Source of the DNA: Daldinia sp. FL1419
Lineage: Eukaryota; Ascomycota; Sordariomycetes; Xylariales; Hypoxylaceae
Direction of reading: 5' to 3'
Assembly (NCBI GenBank): GCA_025201765.1
Contig: MU623365.1
Coordinates: forward strand, 186,001 to 250,000
Length of the DNA stretch: 64,000 bases
Shown: in pieces, positions 22,354-33,500 of the stretch
Layout of the letters: each line of letters begins with the position of its first letter
Position numbering within the stretch: the stretch's first letter is position 1
Translations under genes and position numbers: made by a program
Notes under the pieces: model-generated
Seen by the model: only the letters and a program-made list of their open reading frames with translations
The model's database searches: none
What the model was told of the DNA's origin: nothing

Positions 22354-22854
22354 GGGGGAGGGGGGAGTAATAGGTACGAGGTTAGAAAAGCTTCAAACAT
22401 GCTGTACGCTACCATTTATTGTATAAAACTATGTGTAAGACTTCACAGCCACTTGACCGCCAGAATAGTCTGACGAATCCCATAAATCATGCCATGGTTG
22501 CGTAGGGGGTAGCTACTAAGTAAAACCAACGATGGGCACCAAAATAATCCAATTTGGCTTTCGTTTCTTTTTTCCTATCCCCCGTAACCGCTCTCACCCT
22601 TTACGAAAGGTGCGCTTCGCAGTTTACCATTTAAAATAGGCTGAGCACTTGAATTCGACATCGATAACAGGTATCATACCTACCTAGGTATATTATTGCC
22701 TCTCGACTGTAAATAATAAAGGGCTCTTAATTTGTTCTTTGAAGCCTTAATTATAGAGCACCTAAGGCATCTTTAGTACAAGTTTACCTAGTAAGTGGAC
22801 ATGTATTTATATCATCATGTCCTAAGAGGTGCATATGTAGGTACCTAGGCACGC

Positions 22855-23455
22855 ATGGAAGCTTCTACTCTTGATTTTGATGGCAATACCAGAGTTTTAA
22901 TATGTCCTTTCTCGAATGTCAACACAAGTAAGTGATCTTGACCTTGCTACCTCTTGATTGTGTGCCAATAACCTATATAGGTCTCTTTTCCCAGAGCGTC
23001 TCGTAGAAGAAATTCAGCGTACGCTGGTGCTCCTGATCCCGTAATCGGAGTTTTGTTTACACCGTGGGAAATCTAAAAAGAGGACATGGTTTCGAAAACC
23101 GTACGCGGATTCTAGCCATTGGATTGTGGACCCACGTATTATACTCAGTGGAAATCTGCGGACTGAAGACCAGCAAATTGAACACTTTAGGTTTTGGCGA
23201 GATCGTTTGGTTATTCTCAAGCATGCCTACGATGACACCACCCCCAAGACCCTATCTCAATGGTGGCATGATTGGCGTAACGGAGAACGTTGGTACATGC
23301 TTTGGATAGCCATGCTTGTGTTTGTCGTCACAACGACTTTGGAGATTATCCAGTGTATTGAAAGCGGAATTCAGGTATATAGGTACCTAAGGCCTATGTC
23401 CCAACTCCAAGTTGAGTACTTATACATAATAGAGTTGGTGAGGTCTTATCAATAG
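22855..23455 (+). pseudogene. Relic of a fungal membrane protein (C-terminal part), in-frame stop
   Basis: The frame starts at ATG 22855 (MEASTLDFDGNTRVLICPFS..), directly after a TAGGTACCTAGG motif. It continues through a plausible 67-nt intron (22928-22994, GTAAGT..CCCAG) into ..RLVEEIQRTLVLLIP, then hits TAA at 23042-23044. It resumes as ..DPRIILSGNLRTEDQQ.., ..HFRFWRDRLVILKHAYDD.., ..TLSQWWHDWRNGERWYMLW.., and a hydrophobic segment ending ..EIIQCIESGIQVY. From memory this tail is the conserved C-terminus of a widespread, unnamed fungal membrane protein, where the stop position usually reads Gln; CAA to TAA is a C-to-T change. The N-terminal bulk of the family is missing. Whether the remaining frame is expressed cannot be told. 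Confidence 0.6.
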
Positions 23456-23847
23456 CAATCAAATAGCCCTATTGGGATAGATACTACCTATACAGCATAA
23501 CGTTCTAAGAAGTGTATACTTGAAGTCAAAGATACTGGTAGGATAGTTACCTACCTAGACTAAAACATCCCGAGAGACGCGCCAGGTAATTCGCGCCTAC
23601 AAACACACCCTCTAGCCTCGAGCGGTGGAATGTAGGTGTACGAGTACTCAACAAACGATAGGTATTACACCAGTAAAAGCACTGCACCACTTTCAAGCCG
23701 CTAAGGCCGAAATGGACTATTACTACTTCAGGGAAGCAGGGAGGAATTCCGACCAATCAAGTTCGGTTACTCGGTACCTAAGTTAGTGCGCTACCTTTCT
23801 GTAATCACCTATACATGTAGGGTAAAAGACCCATTAAATGTACGGTT

Positions 23848-23949
23848 GACCATAGCTGTGAGATGGACCCACATGGGTATCCGCTTCGAACTTTGCAAGA
23901 TTATATTCAGATCTGGTGCCACAGTTTACATGGCTGCACGGTCTCAGGT
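23848..23949 (+). pseudogene. Relic of a short-chain dehydrogenase N-terminus
   Basis: The plus-strand frame contains GIRFELCKIIFRSGATVYMAARSQ-type sequence (23877-23949), the second half of an SDR Rossmann fold (usual form: GIGFELCKIL..GATVYMAARS). The glycines expected just before it are replaced (AVRWTHMGIR for a TGxxxGIG motif), and no downstream catalytic Tyr-Lys region was found. This is a short, eroded remnant. Confidence 0.5.
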
Positions 23950-25710
23950 TAGTCAGAAACCTCTCAGTCCCATTGCCCAAGGTTATGAGTTCCGGTGGAA
24001 GCCCTACGTGGAAATTTAATAGCAGGATCGAGTAGGTAGATTTTATTTCTTAGATTTATATTTTTATATCCAATAACATCATTCCTAGTTTCCTGGTGTT
24101 AGGTCCGACGATGGACATAATACTTATATTGGCCGTCAGGGTAGGTGTTAGTATTGATTCACTAATCCCTAACCTTCCGACCTTGTAAGGGCGCTGTGTG
24201 TCTCTTTTATTATTAGTATACCCCTTTATCCGCTTACCCCCTGAGGCTTCAGATAAGTGAGTGTTTCCTTCCCCGGCATTCCTCCAAATGAATAAAGAGC
24301 TGGAGAGATGAGTTGACATTATTATTAACTTTTGGATCTCTACACCTAAAGTAATTTCATCGGGTGGAAGGCCGAGCGTATCGCCTGTGTCGATGCACTC
24401 TACAATAACGTAGTCACGGCGAAGCTGCCTATATTAGGAACGAGATATATCGAAATATGAACTTTCGCAGCAGATATCGGCATCGAATGAGTTTCCGCCG
24501 CAATGGGAACTTTCCTAGATACTTCACAGCTCCTTGGGGAAGAGGAGGTGGTACATTCATCCGCAAAAACGCCGACATGATGGCATCATCGCTATCGACA
24601 GCAAACGGTCCAACTCAGTACGTATGGGAGGTATCGAAAAGCTAGAGAGCTAGATACATACCTCTTATGTAGAATGAGTGAACAAATATTTACATGGTGA
24701 ACTACATACCTACGTAATTGAGGTATTGGATGTGGTCACTACATATACCTCCAAGATGAAAACTTCCATACGTGAGGTATAGGTACAGTCTAACAACACC
24801 AAGAGCATAGGTACCTAGATAAAAAGGGGGAAGGAAAGTTCCCCCTATCCCTCATCGGTCTAAGCTTCCAACACTACTACCATTAACCATTACTAGATGT
24901 TTCCTATTCAGGCGATTAAAAGGGATATAACCAAGAAAGAAAAAAAGAAAGAAAAAAAGATAGTTCAAAGTTAATATCCCAATGGCGGCAGCGCCTTGGA
25001 TGTCATACCTACTGTGGAAGTTGCTGCAGATATCAATTGTTTGAGAAGGCATGCACCAACGATGTCACATCAACGGGGATACATGCATATGGTATGTGGG
25101 TAATAAACAAAGATCGTACCTTCCTCAAGCATTTATCAACAATGAAGCTTCCCAAATTCTACTTCAAAAGTGAATATTTATTCAAACCTTGCGGGCCTCG
25201 AAGGAATTATAAATATCCTTTCACACCCCAAAAACATCATCACACTTTCTCTCACTCACCCATCACATACCTAATCTGACCTTCCATCATACCATCATAT
25301 GTTGAAGGAAACATCGAGTTCTACAATACCTATTCCCTTCATTCATATATTTTTATAAGCCCCCCTGCCAGGCACTTTACGAAATCCATAGGTCCATCTT
25401 CTAGTTCTACGGCTCCTGTGAACAGCGGGCTTCACTACTACCAGCTATCAAGCCCGGTGTATTCCCAACTTTACTTTCGGCATCAGTCATCTTAGTAGCT
25501 ATTATTAAGGTATGTATATTCACGAATTATTGACCAGATTGCTCTCATTGCCGGACACGATATTCGGGTTCCTACATAAGCATGCTTTTATACTGACTTC
25601 ACATCCCTCAGCGCTATATTTACGGTTTTTTCCCCCTTCGCTTTAATTACCTACTGATACAATTTCCTGATCCTAATGAATTCTATCCTAGCAGATTACC
25701 TTATATCATT
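23950..25710. other. AT-rich gap with leader of the 350-aa gene
   Basis: No gene recognised. Short frames at 24357-24645 may be further remnants (..DALYNNVVTAKLP.. then stops). TAGGTACCTAG motifs occur near 24700, 24780 and 24810. A 5'-UTR intron for the next gene is likely at 25510-25691 (AAG|GTATGT .. CCTAATGAATTCTATCCTAG), 20 nt before its ATG. Confidence 0.4.
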
Positions 25711-26763
25711 ATGGCATCCCTGACCTCTTCCGATACTACTTTTGGCTTCTTCGGCCTTGGGAAGACAGATGGAAATACTATTATCAAGCAGCCTAATATA
25801 TATGACCAGTCTTCATCCACTTACGAGGAGCACGTCATTAAAGGTAATCCCTCTAATCCAGTTCATCTTGAACCACACACTGACAATGACCTAGATATTA
25901 ATATTGAAGAAGACGAGTCAGATTTCGATGACGAATGTATGACAGGAGAGTTAGTTCCAATTTCTATTACGTTGGGAACTGATTCTACGACCTTTCGCTG
26001 GTGTTATCCCAGTGACCATATGCTATGGGTCAAGCGGGTCTGGATGGCTCTAGATCCAGAGCTACCCAACATTGTAAAGGACGCAGCGGCTCTCATACTC
26101 CTAGCCGACACTAAACGAAATTTCGTGTGCAGCCCTGTCTTCAAGTGCGTCAATCAGCAGGCCAAAATCAAGATGCAGAGCATGAAGCCCCATCCCATTC
26201 CGCGTCTATACCTGGCAATCCTTCAAGCCATGGCTCTATGTGATGAGAAAGCACAAGCCAAAATCTACAACCTGATTCCCTCTCTGAAACCACAGGGAGA
26301 GCATAGAAACGAACGCCGATTCTATGCTTGGCAGTGGGGTTCTTCTAGATTTGCTGTAGAAGTATTCCCTACGCACCTCCCCGAGGATCACAGCGAGTAC
26401 TCTACTAGCTTAAGCCTGACCGATGATTTTTATTGGCCGGTAGACTGGGGGATGGACTGGGATTCTGAATCTTCCAAGGGAGAACGCTTGTATTTCGATG
26501 AGGTTTCTCAACATTGGGAGGCTCATCTCATGGAGAACGATCGACAATCGAACCCTGAATGGTATAGCCAGTGTGTCGGTCTTGAAAACGGAATCTGTCA
26601 GGAGGGCCCAACCGAAGTGTGCGGCAGAGCAGTGGAGCCCCTCCAGTTAGCGGCCAAGTACCAGGCTCTGACAGAGCAACTGAAGTTGATGATCAAGGAC
26701 GGAAGCATTAATGGAAGCACAGTTGGGAACCTCCTGAAGCAGATTAAGAATGACGGCTTCTAG
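25711..26763 (+). CDS. Hypothetical protein, 350 aa, orphan
   Basis: An uninterrupted 1053-bp frame standing alone in the degenerate region. I do not recognise it. Residues about 55-75 are strongly acidic (..DLDINIEEDESDFDDE..). The middle part (about 85-190) is helical in character, with paired Trp/Arg (FRWCYPSDHMLWVKRVWMA) and Cys (NFVCSPVFKCVNQQ). A second part (about 205-275) is rich in Trp and aromatic residues (FYWPVDWGMDWD). There is no signal peptide or membrane segment. A probable 5'-UTR intron (25510-25691) and the long open frame argue for a real, expressed gene. The ATG at 25711 is preceded by ATATCATT, a fair context. Lineage-restricted fungal protein of unknown role. Confidence 0.65.
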   Translation: MASLTSSDTTFGFFGLGKTDGNTIIKQPNIYDQSSSTYEEHVIKGNPSNPVHLEPHTDNDLDINIEEDESDFDDECMTGELVPISITLGTDSTTFRWCYPSDHMLWVKRVWMALDPELPNIVKDAAALILLADTKRNFVCSPVFKCVNQQAKIKMQSMKPHPIPRLYLAILQAMALCDEKAQAKIYNLIPSLKPQGEHRNERRFYAWQWGSSRFAVEVFPTHLPEDHSEYSTSLSLTDDFYWPVDWGMDWDSESSKGERLYFDEVSQHWEAHLMENDRQSNPEWYSQCVGLENGICQEGPTEVCGRAVEPLQLAAKYQALTEQLKLMIKDGSINGSTVGNLLKQIKNDGF

Positions 26764-27039
26764 AGTCCCCTTTGTGCCGCGTTTTTCTCTAATAGTATCC
26801 TGGTCATTCAGGAAGAGAGTATCTAGATGACCCAAGCGGATATCTCAGATTCTATCCAGCGTCGCTGGCCAAGTTGGTTGTATTTCTCTAATAGCACCTC
26901 TATATTGCAGGTCATGGGTCTAGATACTAGGTTTAGGTAGTTTTTCTATAATTACCTCCTAGCTAGCGATACAATAGAAATCCCAACATATCTCAATAGG
27001 TATCCCGTCCTACCGTAGATGTGCTCGCAAATAAGCATG
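26764..27039. other. Short convergent gap
   Basis: 276 bp between the 350-aa gene and the lectin gene, convergent; 3' UTRs only, nothing else seen. Confidence 0.5.
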
Positions 27040-27759
27040 TTAAGATCCAATAGCTAACCATGTTACCCCACACGAGTATAATATCGTATCTCCCCAACTA
27101 TCTGCATGAACGGTAAATCCATGACAGTTGATATCTGTCGCATAGACCTTGACTCTAAAATCGGACTGTCCTTTGACACTTGCGAGCTTCATACTAACTA
27201 ACACCGTCGGGGCTGAGCTAAACTCCTTGGAGAATTTAATTTGGCCTTCGGTCCTCTCTCTTGGCTTATCCCATGGCCTAACCTTAGTTGTGTTCCAAGT
27301 CCCGCTATCAAGTTTAACTCCCCCGGTCGGCGCGGGAGAAGTTACGACGACCTCCAGCCCGACTGACCGGAACTCGAGCTCTGCGGTTACGGTTTCAAAC
27401 TCTACCTTGAGCCACAAGGCCAGTCCCTTTCCGTCCTCCTCCGCCTTGACTTTATGGCCGTGCAGCGGGATAGTAAAGTCGCCCGTTTTGCGCAGTCGCT
27501 TTTTCTGGAAGACCTCGTCGCTGCCGGACATGATTACCACTTCGTCGACACGCGCGGTTTGGGACGAGAAGTCGACTGCTACCTTGTTGTAGTAGGATAT
27601 ATTGTGCGGGGGGCCGTGTAGAGGGAAGAGGACTGTTCCTTTCAGCTCGTTGGCCTTTGTCGGGCGTATTATGCAACCTCCTTCGTTGGCGGTGATGTTG
27701 AAAGTGTTATCTAGGGTGTTGATGGCCCCAGCGCCGTGGGATGATACCCAGACTCTCAT
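27040..27759 (-). CDS. Two-domain lectin: unnamed beta-rich domain fused to H-type lectin domain, 239 aa
   Basis: The C-terminal 90 residues (..GTWNTTKVRPWDKPRERTEG.. to ..GFTVHADSWGDTILYSCGVTWLAIG) match the H-type lectin domain (Helix pomatia agglutinin / discoidin C-terminal family), which binds sugars such as GalNAc, usually as a trimer. The N-terminal 137 residues (VWVSSHGAGAINTLDNTF..RSVGLEV) are paralogous to the whole product of the gene at 30162-30569. I believe this is a Pfam domain of unknown function (possibly DUF6623; from memory, unverified). There is no signal peptide. The start at 27759 (context GTCAAAATG) was chosen over an in-frame ATG at 27801, because a good intron (27834-27771, GTGAGT..TTAAC..CACTAG) would remove the upstream ATG and because the paralogue starts at this point. 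Role unknown; sugar binding is a family-based inference. Confidence 0.85.
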   Translation of the reverse strand: MRVWVSSHGAGAINTLDNTFNITANEGGCIIRPTKANELKGTVLFPLHGPPHNISYYNKVAVDFSSQTARVDEVVIMSGSDEVFQKKRLRKTGDFTIPLHGHKVKAEEDGKGLALWLKVEFETVTAELEFRSVGLEVVVTSPAPTGGVKLDSGTWNTTKVRPWDKPRERTEGQIKFSKEFSSAPTVLVSMKLASVKGQSDFRVKVYATDINCHGFTVHADSWGDTILYSCGVTWLAIGS

Positions 27760-27770
27760 TTTGACGGACT

Positions 27771-27834
27771 CTAGTGATATAAGGAGGGTTAATATCTTCA
27801 TTGATATTCTTTGACTAATCTAATAAATACTCAC
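27771..27834 (-). promoter_or_regulatory. Probable 5'-UTR intron of the lectin gene
   Basis: On the minus strand GTGAGTATTT (donor at 27834) runs to ATTAACCC (branch-like) and CACTAG (acceptor at 27771), 64 nt, ending 11 nt before the ATG at 27759. It removes an upstream in-frame ATG at 27801 and so decides the start. Confidence 0.55.
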
Positions 27835-29979
27835 ATGGCTGCTTTATCTTGCAAATCTCTAAATCCTTTCTCCCATATGCTAAGGTAGGAACACTGTGCA
27901 AGGCCAGGAAAAGACTTGAATATAATATCTGAGGCGTGCCTTAACCAGCGAGTAACTCGTCTTTAAATACTACGGATTAATCATGCTTTATGAGAAAGTG
28001 GCAATGGTTGTTCTAAATACGAAGAGCGACACAAGGGCGAATGCAACACCAATATCCAAAACTTAGGTATCCATAACTCTGGAATAATGACACTTTTACA
28101 TCATTTAGGCCATAACAGCCCTACTACCTGACTCACCGAGCTTCCAAATATCAAATAGGAGGACGTTATCTTAGTATTGACTTTATAGTGGCGCAAACGT
28201 TGGCTCCCTAGAGTGACCGTAATGGGGGTTTCAGCTTCAGGGGACCAGATTATCCGTCCCAGTCCTGGCATTTATTCAGAAACCCCGCCATAATTGGAAT
28301 CCATGCGACTTACGTCTAATACGAGAGGCCATATCTGCATGTTAGTGACACTTCAAATGGCATCATCCGTTCTATACACGACGCAACAGCTGTATTGTGA
28401 CTAAAGATTGCGGTGGTACTCCGGTACCACTCTAGTTATTTCCAGGTCGCCGAATTAATTAATAGCTGAGAAGATGCATAACAATATGTCTCAAGTTCTC
28501 AAGGACTTCGGATTCGGCAAGCTTAGAGTACGCCACGACAAGTTGCTTAGACAAGATCTACCTAGAGGCTTGCTGACACCATAGATCAACAGGCAGAGGG
28601 TAAACGGACAATGATAGGTTACATTTATTATTGTCCATGAGGTTTTCTTGCCGGTCTGGAAGGCGATACGGTGGTTTCGTATTTGATTCCTCACGGTTGG
28701 ATTCGAGTATAACTCAACCCAGAATTTAGATCCCCCCTAGCCAAGGAGTATATCCCACAATTGGAAATTTACAATAGACATTTCCAGGTACAAAGCCAAA
28801 ACGTAGCGCTATTTGGAAAGCAAGAATATAACCGTACTTGTCCCGAGAGGCGGCATTCATAGAATAGATGTTGCCGAATATAACCTATTGGATTAATCCT
28901 GGGGCCGGCTACCCCGAAAGGTTAACAATCACAAGTCCTACTCCTACAATTACGATAGCATCATATAACCTCCACAATGCATCATCTGTATACTACGGCA
29001 TCTTGTTACCACCATGTAGGTCTATATTTCAGCTTATAAGTGGCTTGGGAAAACTGCAATACCCATGTAAGGGGCTGACACCCCGCCCGTTGTTCTGCGG
29101 GCCAAACCGAGCTGAAACTACAATTTGGGACTCTGGTGAGCATCGGGCGTATGACGCATATACTAAGAGCCAATTATATTTACCGGCTCTGGAATTGAGC
29201 TATACCAGTTCCAGGTATAAGACTAGGTACCTAACCAGCCAAGTGTGATGCGCGGTGACCGCGCATTATTAAGTAGTATAGTATCAGTCTATAGTTTCAG
29301 TCAAATTCTAGGGCGTATAAGGTTTAAATATCATCGCAAATTGTCCAATTAACAGGAACAAATAAGACTACCCAATCAAATTCCACTTGGTTGGCGGCTA
29401 AGAAGGCTATGTTGGAGTATATTGATTACCTACGTTGACGTCTCGAGAAGATTACGTATTGCGGGCTAGGGTAACCTAACCACTTATCCAGATCATAAGT
29501 CAATTAATTGGTGGTCCGTCATACGAGTAAGACATCGTGATACCTTTGCGTAGACACCTCGCTGATCTTATGGGGTAAGGAGTCGTACCGAAGAACAACG
29601 GCGGTGACAACGGCGTTCCAACTTCGGACGTACCGGCCCTCAGCGAGCGGTCTAGTACCAAGTCCAAGGGGTTTAATGCCGTGAAAGCATACAGTACATA
29701 TTGGGCAGCATTATTCATTCGGCATCAGTGGCGTCGTGGGATGGTTCAATGAAAACGAATCTTGCGAGCTTCAACACCAATATACATATACGCCAAGCTC
29801 CCCAGAGAAGCTGAATGAGCGACAGGAAGGTAACTCTGTGTTGACGCATTGGTTCTCCTGCATGGAATCATTACAATCCAAGCAGATTATACGATATGAG
29901 GTCGGCGACCAGGTCATCTGCTTGATCCGAATGTATAAAGTACCGCGACAGGATAGTTCTTCATAGTCACTCGAAAAGG
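27835..29979. other. AT-rich gap, about 2.1 kb
   Basis: No gene recognised. Open frames at 28868-29248 (+), 29500-29718 (-) and 29736-29966 (+) have no family signature and no splice partner I can find; they may be eroded genes. A TAGGTACCTAACC motif occurs near 29225. Confidence 0.4.
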
Positions 29980-29987
29980 TATAAATA
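29980..29987 (+). promoter_or_regulatory. TATA box candidate for the single-domain paralogue
   Basis: TATAAATA lies about 175 bp before the ATG at 30162 and is followed by a CAAC/TCATC-rich leader of the usual fungal kind. This suggests a strongly or inducibly expressed gene. Confidence 0.45.
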
Positions 29988-30161
29988 TCGAGGTCTTCGA
30001 CCCTCGAGAGACTAATATTTCATCAAAGCAAGCATCACATCCAAATCCCCATTCTACAATCATCAACTCAAAAGTAAGAAAACATCGCAACCAACGGCAT
30101 ATAATGAGCTAACAAGCTGTGAGAAGAACTCTCGACTTACACGTCAACAAACTTCACCAAA

Positions 30162-30569
30162 ATGACTACCTGGATCTCCACCCACGGCATCGGCGCCATC
30201 AAGGACAGCACCTCTACCTTCGCCATTACCGCCGACAAGGGCTCCGCCCTCGTTAGGCCCACGAACGCAACCGAGCTAAGTGGATGGATTCACTTCACCA
30301 TCCCCAGCCCCCCGGTCAACAACCCGACCCTCAAGGTCGTTGCCGTCGACTTTTCTTCCCAGTCGGCTACTGTCGACTCCGTGGCCATCTATCTCGCCAA
30401 CTTGATCAAGTTTAAGGAAGAAGGCCTACAGAAGGGCCAGTCTTTTACCCTCCCGATCAACTCTACCCAGGCTACCTACCAGGGCAAGGGAATCTCCGTT
30501 TCGATCTACGTCCAGTTTGACAATGTCTCTTCCAACCTCAGGTTCCAGTCTGTTGGAATCCAGGTCTAA
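30162..30569 (+). CDS. Single-domain protein paralogous to the lectin N-terminal domain, 135 aa
   Basis: Single exon. The product aligns end to end with residues 1-137 of the two-domain lectin encoded on the opposite strand at 27.0-27.8 kb. Shared positions include W-S-HG-GAI near the start, RPT-A-EL-G, VAVDFSSQ-A-VD in the middle, and L-F-SVG-V at the end. The pattern of alternating hydrophobic residues suggests a beta-sandwich. There is no signal peptide, membrane segment or catalytic motif. Third codon positions are markedly C-rich (ATC, TCC, ACC, AAG), unlike its AT-rich surroundings, which points to selection for high expression. Start context CACCAAAATG is strong, with a TATA box 175 bp upstream. 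Function unknown; possibly the same DUF6623-type domain (from memory, unverified). Confidence 0.8.
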   Translation: MTTWISTHGIGAIKDSTSTFAITADKGSALVRPTNATELSGWIHFTIPSPPVNNPTLKVVAVDFSSQSATVDSVAIYLANLIKFKEEGLQKGQSFTLPINSTQATYQGKGISVSIYVQFDNVSSNLRFQSVGIQV

Positions 30570-33500
30570 AGAGGTACGGGTCCATTTGGATCATTGACGA
30601 GCTTCGTCTAACGTCACTAGACAAGCCGCAATACGGTCTAACGCAGCTCGTCACAACGCGCCAGATGAGACAAAGGGGGGCGGGGTATCTATTTACCAGG
30701 GTCATGAAGTTGGATTTTGATGAAAATTTGGTCTTTGGTACCCTTGATGGGACCGACTCTCATATCATGTTGGAAATATCTTTAGACATGTGCACATGTC
30801 ACTCACTCGTTTAGTAGCTCTATAGGCTAATCCAACACCACGTATCTATCTGCAAGGCTTTTCGATGTCATTCAGACCCATGGTTGTTTCTCTAAAGTCC
30901 TAAAGATATGCAAAATACGCTCGTATGAGATGGATAGAATACCGCTTCTAAGATTTGCATGAATATCAATTACATAGTAAGATGGCCATGTACAATCTGC
31001 CACTTACAATTTGGCGGTATCACTATTTACCCCTATGTACATCGAGCCGAGAAGGTACGAGAAAATCCAATGACAATCCCGTGGCTGTACACACCTGGAA
31101 TGCTGCTTATTCTAAACATTTCATCTAGAGTCTTGATAACCGGTGAAGCGGGTGATAAAATGAGCCTTAGGTAACCGCAATACGCAGAATCGATATATAT
31201 TCGCTAGTGTCCCTAAAGAAGCCTATCCTTCTTTTCATTTATCGTAATTTTGCTGGGTTGCTAACGCACATCTATTGCTACGATTCAAGATGACAGAGCT
31301 ACTGAGTTACGAGCTTTGAAAGTAAAATTCATAGGTGTGAATGAGAGGATTTCAGCAGACGTTCGAACAGGTAGATACTTTTAATATTTTCGAAACATGC
31401 TCTCTAGTATGTATACCCTTACTTATCACCGGACAGGCTGCCACCATTCATGAGCGTTTCAATGCGACCATATATTGCCCAAATCCCCCGAAGGACGTCT
31501 TACAGGTCGAGATAACTAGCCCCCAAGAAGGGTACCTAACACGTGCTCACCTTGGCTTGTAGGTAGGCTTGCCTAGAAATATACCCAACCGTGCTTAGCA
31601 CGATTTGAGAAAAAATTCTTACAGGTGCTAACACTGCGTAAAAACTTCTAATCCATTGATGGAAAAAGCGATGGAGTCAATGATTATGGATTACATTAAG
31701 ACGCCACGAACCGTATAATAAGTTACTATTAGCACAGTTCTACTCTACCGAAAGGGCTAGATACTGACACTTTTTAGCATCATTTTTGTGGCTCCTTGCC
31801 TAGACACTGGTAAGAGGCAAGGTTCCCTACAGAGGATGAAGTTGGAGGATTCTAATAAGCAACGTAGTATAACGATACTCATAATGCCTGATCGCATCAC
31901 AAGCTATGGATTCAAGGAGGTAGTAGTCAATATAGTTGGATGCAAGCAGTGAACCCCTTTCCCCGAATATTTTATCTCACAGAGCCCAAGAGAAGATTAG
32001 TTGACCTTATAACGCGATGCGTTTCTTCTTGAATTTTACTATGGGCATCCATGGAGCGAGCTCCTTGGATAAAGGCCGAGCCGGCATTGGACCGGTTCGA
32101 CTCTGGACTCAAAATTTGATCATCAAGTGCACAGAGCGTTACTTATTCGAAGTCAGGAGGGAATTGTCTGGTATTCTTAAGAATACGAAATAACTTCCTA
32201 CAACTTTCAACCGAGATTTGTATGGACACGGATGAACAAAGAACGTACCTCTGCCGTGCCACCATCCAATTCTCAAAAGTGATGGAATCTGCCTTAAACA
32301 GGGAACATGCTGGAAACCCGGGTTTATCTCCGAACTCATAGATAGATCTTACATCTCGCTTGCGGAAAGCCGAAGAAGCGTTTGCCACAGCGTTATTTGC
32401 CTAACCTTAAGGGTGTTCCTACGGCCTCGAAAGATGTGAAACCCCTGCCCCTAAACGGGTATTATATATGACCAGCGAGGTGGTCGGAGTAATCGTGCAA
32501 GAAGATCTCGCGGGAACGGGAGTTGGGAAGGAGTTAGCACGGGAAATTGATAACTTAGAAAAGGCTCTTGTCGTGCTTCGCATCTAGAGGACGAGATGAT
32601 ACCTAATTCGGATGAATGGTGGTCAGAACGAGGGGTCTTGGGCCACGATGGTCTAGACATGGAAGTTAATTAATTACGACTGACGTCGACGCACATAGTA
32701 GATGAAATTAAGAAGAAAAGCAAAAAAAATATATATGTAGCGTCCCGCCTCAGAGGCACACTGCATGAGTCGTGCCTAACGTCGGGCAGATGCATAAGAT
32801 TTGCTGTCCAATTCCGAGGGCGGACAAGATCATGCACATGCAGCTACATGCCCAATATCCAGTATCCAATATCCAAGTACCTAAATCAAATATGCAGAGC
32901 TTCAATTTTAATTTAAATAAACAGCACATCGGAGATAGTAGCCGCGTACCCTTGTATTTTTTCTGACATACATATGTATCAATGCCTACCCAATTTCGGG
33001 AAGACGAGGGCATCGTGAGTTGGCATGGCGAAGAATCAAAAATAGGTATATCCCTCATTCTGACACTCGCAATCTTGTATAGTATTGCTGCAGGACAACA
33101 ATAAGCACCTCGAAATTGACCCCATTCGCAACGTAGCCCATGGTTTTGAGAATTATGGCCCCGTCAGCCGCCAAAAATAAAATCGTGGATCCAAGAGATC
33201 GGGCACCAAGACGGGAGGCTTCGGTAGTTGCTCAAGTGGGGACCGAAAGATGCAAGATATCATACCGGCAGGGCAACAAACACGACATAGCAATCCGAAT
33301 ACCGAGCATTCACAAAGCACACTAATATTCGATCTCGGTAGTGTCGCCTTTTTTTCTTCTTTTTTACCATTATTTTCCATTTCGTCGTATCGATGTAATG
33401 TATCTATAATAGGGGGTGTGTTCGATTGGGAATAGTCAGCTACCTACATATATGTACTAGATTCGAGGATCAACAATATCAACAAGAATATTCTTCTTTT

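Noticed and set aside
32085..32105. tRNA T-arm-like GGTTCGACTC
   Set aside because: No matching acceptor stem, D-arm or anticodon arm could be folded around it.
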